Part shown: piece after piece, positions 35,029-43,535 of the stretch
Position numbering within the stretch: the stretch's first letter is position 1
How the letters are laid out: each line of letters begins with the position of its first letter
Source of the DNA: JAWXCB01 sp034440455
GTDB taxonomy: Bacteria; Bacteroidota; Bacteroidia; Chitinophagales; CAIOSU01
Direction: 5' to 3'
Length of the DNA: 64,000 nt
NCBI GenBank assembly: GCA_034440455.1
Contig: JAWXCB010000113.1
Coordinates: 1 to 64,000, forward strand
Translations under genes and position numbers: made by a program
Notes under the pieces: model-generated
The model's database searches: none
Told to the model about the DNA's origin: nothing
What the model saw: only the letters and a program-made list of their open reading frames with translations

Positions 35029-35922
35029 TCAGTTGGCGCTGTGCGAAAGCGGAATGAATACTTCCACTTCGTTGCCTTTGCCGAGATAGCGGATGTTCAA
35101 CATGCTGTTTGCCATTGCGATGCCTCTGCCGTGACTATCAAACACACGGGTTTCGTCAAAGTTGAGATAGCGCGTGTAGTCAAACCCGTTGCCTTCATCT
35201 TGCACGTGTACTTTCAGTGCGCCATTTTCACGATGCAGTTCAATGGTGGCGAATTTGTTTTTGTTTTCAGGCGCGTTCAGTCTTACGCGAATTTCGTGTT
35301 CAAGATTATTCTGCTCGATGAATTGCGTTTTCTCTTCGTAGCCGATGCCCAAATTGCCATGTTCAATAGCGTTTATGAGCAGCTCGCAAATCAACAATGA
35401 TTTTTCTGGCATCGCGCTCGCATTTGCAATAAGCACCGATAGGCGCTGTGCTTCTTCCAGAGTGCGGATTTTAAATATTCCGCTGGACATATTCCGAAAT
35501 GGATTCTGCGATTCATGCAGATGCTTTTTCAACGAACGCACCTGTTCATAATCATGCACTGCCCTGCTGACAAATGATTTCAGCAGTTCTTTGTTGTAAG
35601 GTTTTGTGATATAGTAATAGGCGCCAGCGTCTATCCCTTTCTGAATATCATTTTTGTCAGAATGGGAAGTAAGCATAATGACAGGAATATCCTTGTGCCG
35701 TTCTTCTTTCTTAATCCATTTGAGCAGGTCAAGCCCGTTCATGCCGGGCATTTCCCAATCAAGGATTACCGCATTGATTGAATCGCTGTCTTGCTGAATG
35801 AATTGCTTGGCTTCTTCCCCGTTGAATTTTGAAACCAATTCAAGGTCTTCATTTTTGAAAGTGAACCCGAGCATCTTGTGCATACTTTGGTCGTCATCAA
35901 CCGCGAGAAGTTTTATGCTCAT
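35029..35922 (-). CDS. Response regulator with C-terminal HATPase (RsbW-like) domain
   Basis: A 297-aa cytosolic signalling protein. The receiver domain (residues 1-125) has the acidic pair DDD at 9-11, phospho-acceptor Asp55 in VILDWEMPG, Thr85 and Lys107. The C-terminal half (about 145-297) is an HATPase_c-like fold with an N-box ELLINAIEHGN (Asn184), a G1 box QDEGNGFD (Asp242) and a G2-like GRGIAMA. That fusion suggests phosphorylation-controlled anti-sigma or serine-kinase type output rather than DNA binding. No histidine kinase or anti-anti-sigma gene is adjacent, so the partner must be elsewhere. Function beyond domain identity is inferred. Confidence 0.88.
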   Translation of the reverse strand: MSIKLLAVDDDQSMHKMLGFTFKNEDLELVSKFNGEEAKQFIQQDSDSINAVILDWEMPGMNGLDLLKWIKKEERHKDIPVIMLTSHSDKNDIQKGIDAGAYYYITKPYNKELLKSFVSRAVHDYEQVRSLKKHLHESQNPFRNMSSGIFKIRTLEEAQRLSVLIANASAMPEKSLLICELLINAIEHGNLGIGYEEKTQFIEQNNLEHEIRVRLNAPENKNKFATIELHRENGALKVHVQDEGNGFDYTRYLNFDETRVFDSHGRGIAMANSMLNIRYLGKGNEVEVFIPLSHSAN

Positions 35923-36000
35923 CTAATGATTTATCGTAGAGTAAAAAATATAGCCCGTTAATTGAGCATTACTACGAGAAAATGCGTAAAAATGTTGGGG

Positions 36001-37137
36001 TTATTTCACAACTATTTTCTGCGAAAACCGGCTGTTTCTGCTCTCGCCACGCAGGAAATAAATTCCCACAGGAAATTTTTCAGTTCCGTAATCTTCGTTT
36101 GCTTTCGCCCTGATTGCATACACGCGCTGCCCACTCAGGTTGTGCAGGGTGATGTTGTAAAAAACATGCGCAGCAGATTGAATCTTAAAATATAGCTGCC
36201 CGTTATTTTCAGACACAACAATTATTTTTTCTGTGAAATTAGATGCGCCAATTCCTGTTGTAGTATCAATGGGTTCTTCAGTGGTGTCAATGGGCGTTTC
36301 AATTTGAATGAGTACGGCAAGCTCTACCGGACCCAATACACAGTTTGCCGATGTTGTTTTCGTGAGTCGCACAATTCCGGCAGTGTCTGTCCAGTTGACG
36401 TTAATTGAGTTCGTTGCTTGCCCGTTTGCGATATTTCCACCATCCACTTCCCAGTCATAATCAGAGCCGCTGTTGCCGGCAACGGAATAATTTATTGCGG
36501 ATGAATCGGTAACAACATGCAGCCCGCTGATAGCGAAAGGCGGTCGCAGGATGCCGAAAGATTTTGCCGCATAAAACGAAGAATAATAATTCACGTCAAG
36601 CGCGTTGGAGCCGATGCCTCCCCCTGTTCGTAGCAACTGCCTGGGTCAACTGCGATGCCGTGTCCCATATTGCCAAACTTGTAGCGCTCCACCACCACCG
36701 TGCCGTTTGCATTGTGATACTGCTTCAATTCCACAATAGAATTGCCTTTAAAAGAGCCATCCGTGAAATCAGCAACTTGGTCTGCGCCATGCAGATTAGT
36801 AAATTGCTTCATCGTTTTCTCGTCATTATTTTCATTGATGATGATATCGGATGTGACGTGAAAAATCGCCATGCGCAGATATGTGCCGCTGAACCCCGGA
36901 TATTGCGCGCGCACGAGGTTGCCCCACTCCTGCGGTGATTTGCTTGTTAATCCGAGCGCGGCAGTATAAACTTCGAGCGACCTCGTTGCCACTTTGTACG
37001 GCAAGCCCGCCATCTCCGCACCTGCGGCAAAACGCATTCAGGTTGCCGGGATTGTTTCCGAAGTTGGAGATGCTCTGCAACTGCGCAAAGCACAGCGCAG
37101 GAAGCGCAATTAATGCGGAAAGAAAAACTGTTTTCAC
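36001..37137 (-). pseudogene. PHB-depolymerase-like T9SS esterase, catalytic core deleted and frameshifted
   Basis: Three fragments on one strand add up to a secreted esterase of the PHB depolymerase (Esterase_PHB) family. Fragment 1 (37137 to about 37030) encodes a signal peptide and the N-terminal QLQSISNFGNNPGNLNAF. It jumps with a frame change at about 37030 to MAGLPYKVATRSLEVYTAALG, skipping the region that in the family holds the GxSxG serine. The second fragment ends through a one-base loss in a G run (five Cs on the plus strand, 36620-36624; six would restore the frame). The third continues SNALDVNYYSSFYAAKSFG and ends in a T9SS tail (VGIYFLRG, SRFSQKIVVK). The C-terminal His region NMGHGIAVDPG survives. 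Without the nucleophile it cannot be an active esterase. The G-run slip alone could be a sequencing error; the deletion could not. Confidence 0.8.
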
Positions 37138-37244
37138 AGGTATGGATTGAAAGAATATATCAAATATAATGAAGATCCACCATTAGCTAAAGTTGTGCGG
37201 CAAAGAATAAATTGAGCGTGGTGTTTAATCTTTGAGTTAAGATT

Positions 37245-37290
37245 TGGCGCGTGCGAGTCTCGCTTCTTTAGCGCATTGTCTCGTAGCGTA
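37245..37290 (-). repeat. Degenerate copy of the GAAGTAAGTACGCGCCA repeat family
   Basis: Read on the minus strand, this has the order of elements found at 42889 and 43412 (GCTAC, an imperfect CGCTAAAGAAGCGA stretch, then ACGCGCCA) but with many substitutions. It lies in the 197-bp gap between two pseudogenes. Confidence 0.4.
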
Positions 37291-37333
37291 TTTTACAAGA
37301 AGGCAGAGGAACCTGTATGCTATGATCATTGCG

Positions 37334-37663
37334 CTATCCGATGAAAAATGTCCGTGCGAGAATTAAAAGCAATCCCGCTGCAAATAAGATGGAAAAAATG
37401 ATTTTGTTGTAACGCGCCAGTCACAGAGGCAGGTAAATATCAAAGTTGTCTTCACACACGGCAGTATATTTTCCGGCAATGGCGGTAAGCGGACATGCCC
37501 AGCCATTGAACAGCAGCACGATACATTCCGCTAAAACCAACCCGATGGCAGCCCACGTACATGTTGTGATTGCGCCTGTAATTGCGGCATACAGAATGAA
37601 GAAGATAAGCCCTGTTAAAAAAGCCCAGATAATGGTGTGCAGCAGTTTTATCAGTTGCAGCAT
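37334..37663 (-). pseudogene. DUF2784-like small membrane protein with in-frame TGA
   Basis: The frame from ATG 37663 encodes 80 residues with three hydrophobic segments and the motif GWACPLTAIAGKYT, then meets TGA at 37421-37423. Reading past it, the same frame gives LARYNKIIFSILFAAGLLLILARTFFIG and a TAG, completing a fourth membrane helix. Relatives in Bacteroidota, as I recall them, have a Trp at this position (LPxWLA), so TGG to TGA is the likely change. The CPLT motif recalls DUF2784. TGA is a normal stop elsewhere in the window (for example in the SDR gene), so genome-wide recoding is ruled out. It may still make a truncated protein. Confidence 0.65.
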
Positions 37664-37689
37664 ATTCTGTGGTTAGTTCTACTTCGCTC

Positions 37690-37860
37690 TAAATTAAGTT
37701 TTAGGAGAAACAGATTCGGTGATGCGACAATTCGATAATTCGAGATTGAAAATAGTGCATCGGCACATCACCTAGTTATCATCCTCAAGCAAGTTGGATT
37801 TCAGAATTGGCACATCGGCATATTAGCACATTAGCACATTTTCCCTCGCGCAACATTTTT
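37690..37860. repeat. AT-rich intergenic word repeats
   Basis: Short words such as GATTCGGTGATG, CGATAATTCG, GGCACATCGG and TTAGCACA recur imperfectly here. The same vocabulary (CACCGAATCAGCA with AAATTATC) appears at about 15090-15135 and 44835-44905. These are typical Bacteroidota intergenic repeats with no coding content. Confidence 0.5.
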
Positions 37861-37900
37861 CCCGTTTTTGAGTAAACAGGCATCGAAAAGCTGTACGACT

Positions 37901-39949
37901 ATGAGGAACATGAACTTACCCCGCGCGATTACTTTTTTGTTTACGCTCGTTTGCCTCACGGCAACTTCCTTTGCGCAAACAATCACAATTGACAATATCA
38001 GTGACGCTACGCCTTGCGCAGGCAACACAATTGAAATTAACTGCACCGCTTCGCAGGTGATGAATGGCAACAATATTTATCAAATTGAAATCAGCGATTC
38101 AGCGAGCAACTTCGCAAGTCCTTTGTTGATTGGCATGATTTCAACGGTGGACGCAAATGCAAGCATTACAGGCGTGATTCCTTCAGGCATTTTGCAGAAT
38201 AATAATTATTTGCTGCGCGTGGTGAGTTCAGACCCTGCGGCAATTTCAGGAATTGAAACGATTCATATAGAATTGAACCCTGCAATTATGGTGGGCAGCA
38301 ACAGCCCCGTGATTGGCGGGCAGCCGCTTGAACTTACTGCCGATGCAGACGCAGGCAGCGCGTATTTGTGGCGTCATCCTGATGGCGTGAACACATCAAC
38401 CGAACAAAATCCCATTATTGAAACTGCGCAGGCTACTGACGCGGGCGCTTACACAGTTGAAGTAACTGGCGCAAACGGTTGTAAAAACGCGGCTTCATTT
38501 TCAGTAGAGGTAAATGTTTATACGATTACGATTCCAACGCTTGAAGCAAACTATTGCGATGGCGCAACAGCCACATTCAATATGACGGTGAACCGCAATT
38601 TTGATGCAAATAATATTTTCACTGCACAGCTTTCTGACCTCACGGGCAATTTTGATAATCCTACGGTGATTGGTGAATCGCATGATTTCGCTTCGGGAGT
38701 AATGCACGTTGAGTTTCCTTCCGGTCTCACGGGCGGCAATGGCTATCGCATCCGCATCGTGGCAAGCAGCCCGGCAATCACATCGGCAAGCAGTTCGCAA
38801 TTTTACTTGCGCCCGATTCCACAGCCATACATACAGGCAAGCGGTTCGCTCACTTTCTGCGAAGGAGAAAGCGTGACTTTTACTGCGCACAATGGCGCGC
38901 AATATTTATGGAGCAACGGCTCGCAGTCGGCTTCCGTCACGGCAAGTCAAACAGGAAATTATGCGCTCACACTCACTGACCAATTCGGCTGCGTAGGCAC
39001 GGAAATAAAAAGCGTTGTGGTGCATTCACCCAATCATGCTTATATCATTCATGTAGGCTCTACGCAACTGTGCGAAGGCGAGTCAGTAAGACTTGTTGCG
39101 TATGATGGCGCGAGTTATGCGTGGAGCAATGGCGCTTATTCGCAATCTATCACGGTGGATGAAGCGGGCAGCTATAACGTGACGGTGACAACCAGCAATG
39201 GTTGCTCAAAAGCGGCAACAGCAATAGACGTAACGGTGGTTTCGCTGCCGGATGTAACAACATCGCATAGCGGTGAAATAGAAATCTGCACGGGCGAAAG
39301 CGTGATGATTTCAGTTACGGAAGGCTATGAAAATTATTTTTGGAATACGGGCGATGGTTCATCTGTAATTACGGTGAGCGAAGAAGGCGATTACAGCGCA
39401 ATGATATTTGATGATAACGGATGCAGCGTGGTAACGGAGCCGGTGCATGTATCGGTGCATGACGCGCCTTCAACGCCAGAGGTAACATACAATTCAGGCA
39501 CAGGTGAATTGTTTTGCACCGAAGGACAATTTTATCAATGGTATAAAGACGGAGCAGAGATTGATGGAGCAGTGTATCATCATTTGCTCGTGCGCAGCGT
39601 GGATGGATTACTGGAAGGAACTTATACAGCCGAAGTTTCCAATGTTTACGGATGCAGCAAAATGTCATCAACCTATGAACTCTTTGAAGTGATTTCGGGA
39701 ATTACGCAAAAGGAAAAACGCATTCTTTCGCTCTACCCGAATCCGAATGATGGAGTGTTTGAATTGGATATTCCACAGAATGCGGGAATGCACATTGTTG
39801 TCACAAACTCTATCGGCAGCGTGGTGTATGATGCAGAAAACAAGTTTGAACGCTCACAGATTGACCTCACGCATTTAAAGAGCGGTATTTACTTCCTCAA
39901 AGCGTTTGACGATGCAGGAGTTTCTTCCGTGATGTTCCTGAAGAATTAG
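37901..39949 (+). CDS. T9SS-exported protein with repeated Ig-like/PKD-like modules
   Basis: A secreted protein of 682 aa from ATG 37901 (ATG 37910 is also possible); an upstream TTG at 37868 would add an unneeded extension. A signal peptide ends TSFAQ. Two related modules with the pattern C.G..I....F..NNIF.. and RIV/RVVSS..P follow, interspersed with Ig/PKD-like modules marked YLWSNGSQSASVT, YAWSNGAYSQSIT and YFWNTGDGSSVIT. The tail (ILSLYPNPNDGVFELDI to SSVMFLKN) is a T9SS type A sorting domain. Likely a surface-exposed binding protein; ligand unknown. It is divergent from the broken genes to its left and converges on the higBA locus. Confidence 0.88.
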   Translation: MRNMNLPRAITFLFTLVCLTATSFAQTITIDNISDATPCAGNTIEINCTASQVMNGNNIYQIEISDSASNFASPLLIGMISTVDANASITGVIPSGILQNNNYLLRVVSSDPAAISGIETIHIELNPAIMVGSNSPVIGGQPLELTADADAGSAYLWRHPDGVNTSTEQNPIIETAQATDAGAYTVEVTGANGCKNAASFSVEVNVYTITIPTLEANYCDGATATFNMTVNRNFDANNIFTAQLSDLTGNFDNPTVIGESHDFASGVMHVEFPSGLTGGNGYRIRIVASSPAITSASSSQFYLRPIPQPYIQASGSLTFCEGESVTFTAHNGAQYLWSNGSQSASVTASQTGNYALTLTDQFGCVGTEIKSVVVHSPNHAYIIHVGSTQLCEGESVRLVAYDGASYAWSNGAYSQSITVDEAGSYNVTVTTSNGCSKAATAIDVTVVSLPDVTTSHSGEIEICTGESVMISVTEGYENYFWNTGDGSSVITVSEEGDYSAMIFDDNGCSVVTEPVHVSVHDAPSTPEVTYNSGTGELFCTEGQFYQWYKDGAEIDGAVYHHLLVRSVDGLLEGTYTAEVSNVYGCSKMSSTYELFEVISGITQKEKRILSLYPNPNDGVFELDIPQNAGMHIVVTNSIGSVVYDAENKFERSQIDLTHLKSGIYFLKAFDDAGVSSVMFLKN

Positions 39950-39994
39950 CATTTTCGTTTCAAAAGCCCCAGAAAAAGAATAAGCATATTCTGA

Positions 39995-40096
39995 TTATTT
40001 CCAGCGTTCCAGCTTTGGAATGTTGCGGGTGAATAACCCCACGAGGAAGCCGCCCGGGAAGCCAAATTCTTTGAGTTTCGATTTCACAAGACCTAA
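39995..40096 (-). pseudogene. 3' remnant of a zinc-ribbon protein gene
   Basis: In one frame on the minus strand, starting at the higA stop codon, I read VKSKLKEFGFPGG, then LFTRNIPKLERWK and a TAA (39995-39997). The end KLERWK after GFPxF and FTRxIPKLERWK is characteristic of small Bacteroidota zinc_ribbon_2 proteins. The matching N-terminal remnant of such a gene lies on the same strand at 40863-40797, on the far side of higBA. There is no usable start except a GTG at 40087. Confidence 0.65.
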
Positions 40097-40443
40097 GCCA
40101 TCAGCACTTCATAGGGTATTCCAAAAGTTTCGTGCAAGGCTTTAATCATCCGCTTGGAAAGTTCGCGCTTGCGGCTAAGAATTTCAGATACCTTGCTTTT
40201 ATCACCAATTGCTTTGGACAGTTCCTTTCGGTCAATACCTTTTTCCTCCATCAAATATTTTAAGGCTTCCACCGCATCCGGTGCTTCAATGGGAAATTGT
40301 TCTTCTTCATACTTGTCAATCAGCGTGGCGAGAATATCCAACTCATTTCCCTGCGGAGTACCGCTTTTCGCTCCCCACAATTCTTCCATGCGCTGGAGGG
40401 CTTCATTGTAATCGCGTTTTGTCTTGATAGGTTTAAGATTCAT
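40093..40443 (-). CDS. higA: HigA-type antitoxin (HTH protein)
   Basis: A 116-aa DNA-binding antitoxin. The N-terminal half (residues 1-60) is an acidic helical region, and the C-terminal half has a Xre/Cro helix-turn-helix: ALKYLMEEKGIDRKELSKAIG, then DKSKVSEILSRKRELSKRMI. It sits downstream of the toxin with a one-base gap, the reversed toxin-first order usual for higBA. It would neutralise HigB and repress the operon. Its stop codon lies right at the junction with the zinc-ribbon gene remnant, so the module's boundary is sharp. Confidence 0.88.
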   Translation of the reverse strand: MNLKPIKTKRDYNEALQRMEELWGAKSGTPQGNELDILATLIDKYEEEQFPIEAPDAVEALKYLMEEKGIDRKELSKAIGDKSKVSEILSRKRELSKRMIKALHETFGIPYEVLMA

Positions 40444-40444
40444 G

Positions 40445-40738
40445 TTAAATGGTTTTCGCGTTTATTTTATCGTAGGCTTTATGCGTTCCGATGAAACGAA
40501 CCCATAAAATCTGTTTTTCATAATCAATTGTGGCTATCAGCCGGTAATCATTTCCTTTTATGTTGAACACCACCCTGTCGTTTCCAACTACGCTGGCATT
40601 GCCAAACTGTTCCTTCAGTCGGTTGAAATTTCTCCATTGCGCTTTTTTTATTTCTTTAAACCAGAGCTTGAGTGGAGTTTCGGAATCCGGGTATTCTTCC
40701 CAAAATTCCCGAAGCGTTTTCCGCGCAATGATTCTCAT
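40445..40738 (-). CDS. higB: HigB-type toxin (ribosome-dependent mRNA interferase)
   Basis: A 97-aa RelE/HigB superfamily toxin starting at ATG 40738 (an upstream TTG at 40747 is possible but less likely). Features typical of the family are MRIIARKTLREFWEEYPDSE, the W.N.R/WRNFNRLKEQFGNAS segment, VVFNIKGNDYRLIATIDYEKQILWVRFIGTHKAYDKI at the C-terminus. Such toxins cleave mRNA on the ribosome and are held in check by HigA, encoded one base downstream. The pair appears intact. It lies inside a disrupted zinc-ribbon gene, suggesting arrival as a cassette without a transposase. Confidence 0.9.
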   Translation of the reverse strand: MRIIARKTLREFWEEYPDSETPLKLWFKEIKKAQWRNFNRLKEQFGNASVVGNDRVVFNIKGNDYRLIATIDYEKQILWVRFIGTHKAYDKINAKTI

Positions 40739-40796
40739 TACGTGCAAAGCTATAAAATAGTTTCCAAAACGGAAACTTTAATCGGTAGCATTAGTT

Positions 40797-40863
40797 CGCC
40801 ACCTTTTTCATCTTTCTTCAGCGGCATTCCGCAGCTTTGGCAGTTTTTGTAGGATTGTTCCAT
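40797..40863 (-). pseudogene. 5' remnant of a zinc-ribbon protein gene
   Basis: From ATG 40863 the minus strand encodes MEQSYKNCQSCGMPLKKDEK followed by GG, the start of a zinc_ribbon_2 protein with its first CxxC knuckle. After GG (about 40797) similarity stops and the frame runs into higB upstream DNA, ending at a TAG. The second CxxC pair and the middle of the protein, about 40 residues, are missing. The C-terminal remnant lies beyond higA at 39995-40096. Confidence 0.7.
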
Positions 40864-40990
40864 AAGGTTAGTATATCAAAAGTGCAAAACTCTTATTTGG
40901 ACAATTATGTGGAATTACTGCATTTAGAAAGCAAAAATTTCACCCTTTAATTCATGAATTTTCCTTAATTTAACTGGAAAACACATCTCT

Positions 40991-42832
40991 ATGAAACGCA
41001 CACTTCTGCTACTGTCATTCTTATTAACAGTTCATTTTTTACCTGCTCAACTTAATCACGTTAATCAATCTATTTACGATGTGTTAGCGAGTGCAAACAA
41101 AGAATGGTTGAGGCAACAGCCTGATGAAATATTGCTACAAAGGAATACTATTTTTTCGACAGATGATGTGCTCATTCAGTTTCACCTTAATCAAGTGGAA
41201 ACACGGTTAAGGGAGGCAAATATTACTCATTTAAGCACTGCGCAAAAAATGAACCGCGGGCTTTGCCTTAACCATCTGCATGAGTATTGGCTCACCGGAA
41301 GGTTTCCCAATAATACGCATCATACCACTCGTACCCCTTACTTTATAGATGATTGTGGTACTGTTTGCGCTGTGGGATATTTACTGGTTAAAACAGGTCA
41401 TCAGGATTTTGCAAATAGAATCAGTGAAGAAAATAATTATTTCTATGTCCGCCAGATGAATTATCCAGAATTGCTCGCGTGGGCTGCCGAGTATGGCTTC
41501 TCAACGGATGAGTTGGCATTGATTCAAATGCCCTACATGCCTTCTTATCCAACCTTTGAATGGACGAGTGTAGAAGGGATTGATATAGTGGGAGCAGTAA
41601 CTACAGTAAAAGTGGATGTGGATAGAAACGTGTTATATGTGTCTGCGGATTTTGAGTCTTTCGGAAACGGAATTGCTTCTTATGATGGTGTTGATTGGAA
41701 TTATCTGGGTGATGTTGATGGAACAATTGACGTTATTGTTATTGACAATCAGAATGTAATCGTTGGAGGAAGTTTTACAGCAGTGGGAGGAATTGCAGCA
41801 AATAATGTGGCTGTATGGAACGGCAATCAGTGGAACGCACTTGGTAATGGTCTGAATGGTGAAGTAAAAACATACGCATTTCATAATGACGATTTATTTG
41901 CAGGAGGAAGCTTTATCTTTTCCAGTAGTCAGAGCGCAATCGCAAAATACGATGGAACCTCTTGGTTGCCAGTTCCCAATGGACCAAACGGAATCGTTTA
42001 TGCTCTTAAAGAATACGGAAATGGAGATTTATATATTGGGGGTGAATTTAGTAACGTAGGCAGTTTACAGGTAAAAAATTTCGTGAAGTTTGACGGGAAT
42101 ATTTTTTATGATATAGGTAGTTATCCTTCCTCCATTTATACCATGGAGGTCTTAAGGGACACGCTATTTATTGCAGGACAATTCATGACAGATACCATCA
42201 ATTCAACAAGGTTTGGTTTTGCAGCCTATTACAACTCGAATTTGATTTCTCTATCTGGAGCCTCAATGTCCAGCGGGGTGGATGATTCAATTTTTATTAA
42301 CTCAATAAGTGTTGCTGGAGGCAAACTTTTCATTACGGGCAAATCGCTCTATAATTTCATAGATGGAACCTATGCTTACTACTCCGGTCAGTTAATGTAT
42401 GATTTTGGAGGATATATGGTTGCACCTATGGCAGTTGCTACTGGTATCATTCACTCAGCCACTGAATATAACGGAGCAAACTTAATTGGAGGAAATTTTA
42501 ATAGAATTATAAATGCAGGAACCTTCAATGAATTTACTGATGTAAGCAAATTTGCATCTACGGGGAAGATTGCAACCTCAATATCTCCGGTGGAAAGCAA
42601 TCCAAATGTCTTGATTATATATGAACCCTCTAAGGTTATAATTAAGATTGGTGATACCATATCGGATGATGAATTATTATTGAATAGCATTGATGGCAGG
42701 CAAGTTCTGCTAACTAAAATTCAGGACGGAAGTTTTATGGTTGCTAACGGCAACTTTACTCCTGGCATTTACATGTATAGCTTCCGTTCAAGAGGTGAAA
42801 ATGTTGATAGTGGAACTATATTACTGCGGTAA
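40991..42832 (+). CDS. Secreted beta-propeller-like protein with conserved N-terminal domain
   Basis: A 613-aa exported protein; signal peptide about residues 1-19 (ends LPAQ). The N-terminal domain (about 20-190) contains RTPYFIDDCGTVCAVGYLL and LLAWAAEYGFSTDELALIQ, a conserved pair also found in other secreted Bacteroidota and myxobacterial proteins, of unknown role. The rest (about 195-530) has repeats of the type GGSFTAVGGIAANNVAVWNG and W..LGNGLNG, expected to form a beta-propeller. The C-terminal 80 residues end with GIYMYSFRSRG..DSGTILLR, resembling a T9SS sorting tail. Codon use is more AT-rich than in neighbouring genes. Location at the cell surface is inferred. Confidence 0.8.
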   Translation: MKRTLLLLSFLLTVHFLPAQLNHVNQSIYDVLASANKEWLRQQPDEILLQRNTIFSTDDVLIQFHLNQVETRLREANITHLSTAQKMNRGLCLNHLHEYWLTGRFPNNTHHTTRTPYFIDDCGTVCAVGYLLVKTGHQDFANRISEENNYFYVRQMNYPELLAWAAEYGFSTDELALIQMPYMPSYPTFEWTSVEGIDIVGAVTTVKVDVDRNVLYVSADFESFGNGIASYDGVDWNYLGDVDGTIDVIVIDNQNVIVGGSFTAVGGIAANNVAVWNGNQWNALGNGLNGEVKTYAFHNDDLFAGGSFIFSSSQSAIAKYDGTSWLPVPNGPNGIVYALKEYGNGDLYIGGEFSNVGSLQVKNFVKFDGNIFYDIGSYPSSIYTMEVLRDTLFIAGQFMTDTINSTRFGFAAYYNSNLISLSGASMSSGVDDSIFINSISVAGGKLFITGKSLYNFIDGTYAYYSGQLMYDFGGYMVAPMAVATGIIHSATEYNGANLIGGNFNRIINAGTFNEFTDVSKFASTGKIATSISPVESNPNVLIIYEPSKVIIKIGDTISDDELLLNSIDGRQVLLTKIQDGSFMVANGNFTPGIYMYSFRSRGENVDSGTILLR

Positions 42833-42888
42833 CGCAGGATAGAGTAGATGTGTTGATTTACGTTTTCTGCTGCTTTGATACGAATGCC

Positions 42889-42947
42889 CTCCTGACGAGC
42901 AACGCTGCCAGTACGACACGATAAAGAAACGAAGTAAGTACGCGCCA
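42889..42947 (+). repeat. 59-bp dispersed repeat, copy 1
   Basis: Begins CTCCTGACG and ends AACGAAGTAAGTACGCGCCA. The same 59-bp order, with about two thirds of the interior matching, is found at 43412-43470. It lies between the beta-propeller gene and the antitoxin gene. Confidence 0.75.
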
Positions 42948-43051
42948 CCAACTCCCCGCCAACTGGCGCAAGAATCGAGGCGTTGCCATGAGTGAGGCCT
43001 TCTTGTGCCAACCATTTGTACATTGGTTTTTAGCAACTAAAAATTCACCTG

Positions 43052-43067
43052 CTAAGATTTATCTTAG
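43052..43067. promoter_or_regulatory. Candidate operator upstream of the antitoxin gene
   Basis: CTAAGAT, two Ts, then ATCTTAG: a 7-bp inverted repeat whose end is 15 bp before the antitoxin ATG. Antitoxins of this kind usually repress their own promoter through such palindromes. The assignment is by position and symmetry only. Confidence 0.4.
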
Positions 43068-43082
43068 AACAAAATCAGAAAG

Positions 43083-43310
43083 ATGATTACAACATACAAG
43101 TTGAATACCAATGAGCTTCCCGCGCAACTTATAGAGTTGACTCAAAAATCATTTCTAAACAAGGAAGTTGAAATAACCATTATGGAACAGGATGCGACTG
43201 AGTACCTCAAAAGCAACCCTGCAAACAAGAATCATCTTGACGAATCAATCAAGCGCATAGAAAAAAAAAAAGGGCTGATTGACGTTGACCCTAAAACATT
43301 CAAGAAGTGA
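43083..43310 (+). CDS. Antitoxin of a YoeB/Txe-type module (orphaned)
   Basis: A 75-aa acidic protein. It matches in layout the small antitoxins that precede YoeB/Txe-like toxins in Bacteroidota: a short N-terminal strand region (ITTYKLNTNELP), a hydrophobic helix, a strand EVEITIMEQDATEYL, and a C-terminal part with NKNHLDESIKRIE and a DVDPKTFK end. The toxin gene that should follow starts at an overlapping GTGA (43307) but is truncated after about 15 codons, so the antitoxin is alone. The long A run at 43260-43270 lies within the coding sequence. Confidence 0.7.
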   Translation: MITTYKLNTNELPAQLIELTQKSFLNKEVEITIMEQDATEYLKSNPANKNHLDESIKRIEKKKGLIDVDPKTFKK

Positions 43311-43447
43311 AGCGTCTTCAGTTTGATACTGTTGCGTTTCAGGATTATCATCATCGCTTCCTGCAAGTTTCATTATTCTTGATTTTTCATTTGCCAAAAG
43401 ATACCCGTGAACTCCTGACGCGCATCGCTACCATAGCGATACGCTAA
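43307..43447 (+). pseudogene. Truncated YoeB/Txe-like toxin
   Basis: The frame starts GTG at 43307, overlapping the antitoxin stop by 4 bp, and reads VKRLQFDTVAFQDYHH. This is the usual start of YoeB/Txe toxins (KxLxFDxxAFxDY). After about 16 codons similarity is lost, and the frame drifts into the 59-bp dispersed repeat (43412-43470) and stops at 43445-43447. The catalytic C-terminal part is absent, so no toxin can be made. Confidence 0.6.
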
Positions 43448-43470
43448 ACAAACGAAGTAAGTACGCGCCA
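43412..43470 (+). repeat. 59-bp dispersed repeat, copy 2
   Basis: Same length, start (CTCCTGACG) and end (AACGAAGTAAGTACGCGCCA) as copy 1 at 42889. It provides the last codons and stop of the truncated toxin frame. Confidence 0.75.
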
Positions 43471-43535
43471 ACACTTTTCCACACAAAGGGTAAATTCTCA
43501 TTGACATTCGTCAAAATCCTCCCCGCTAAAATCAA

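Noticed and set aside
37421..37423. TGA recoded as Trp or selenocysteine
   Set aside because: TGA serves as a normal stop in several genes here, no SECIS-like structure was noticed, and the family residue appears to be Trp, so a nonsense mutation is simpler.
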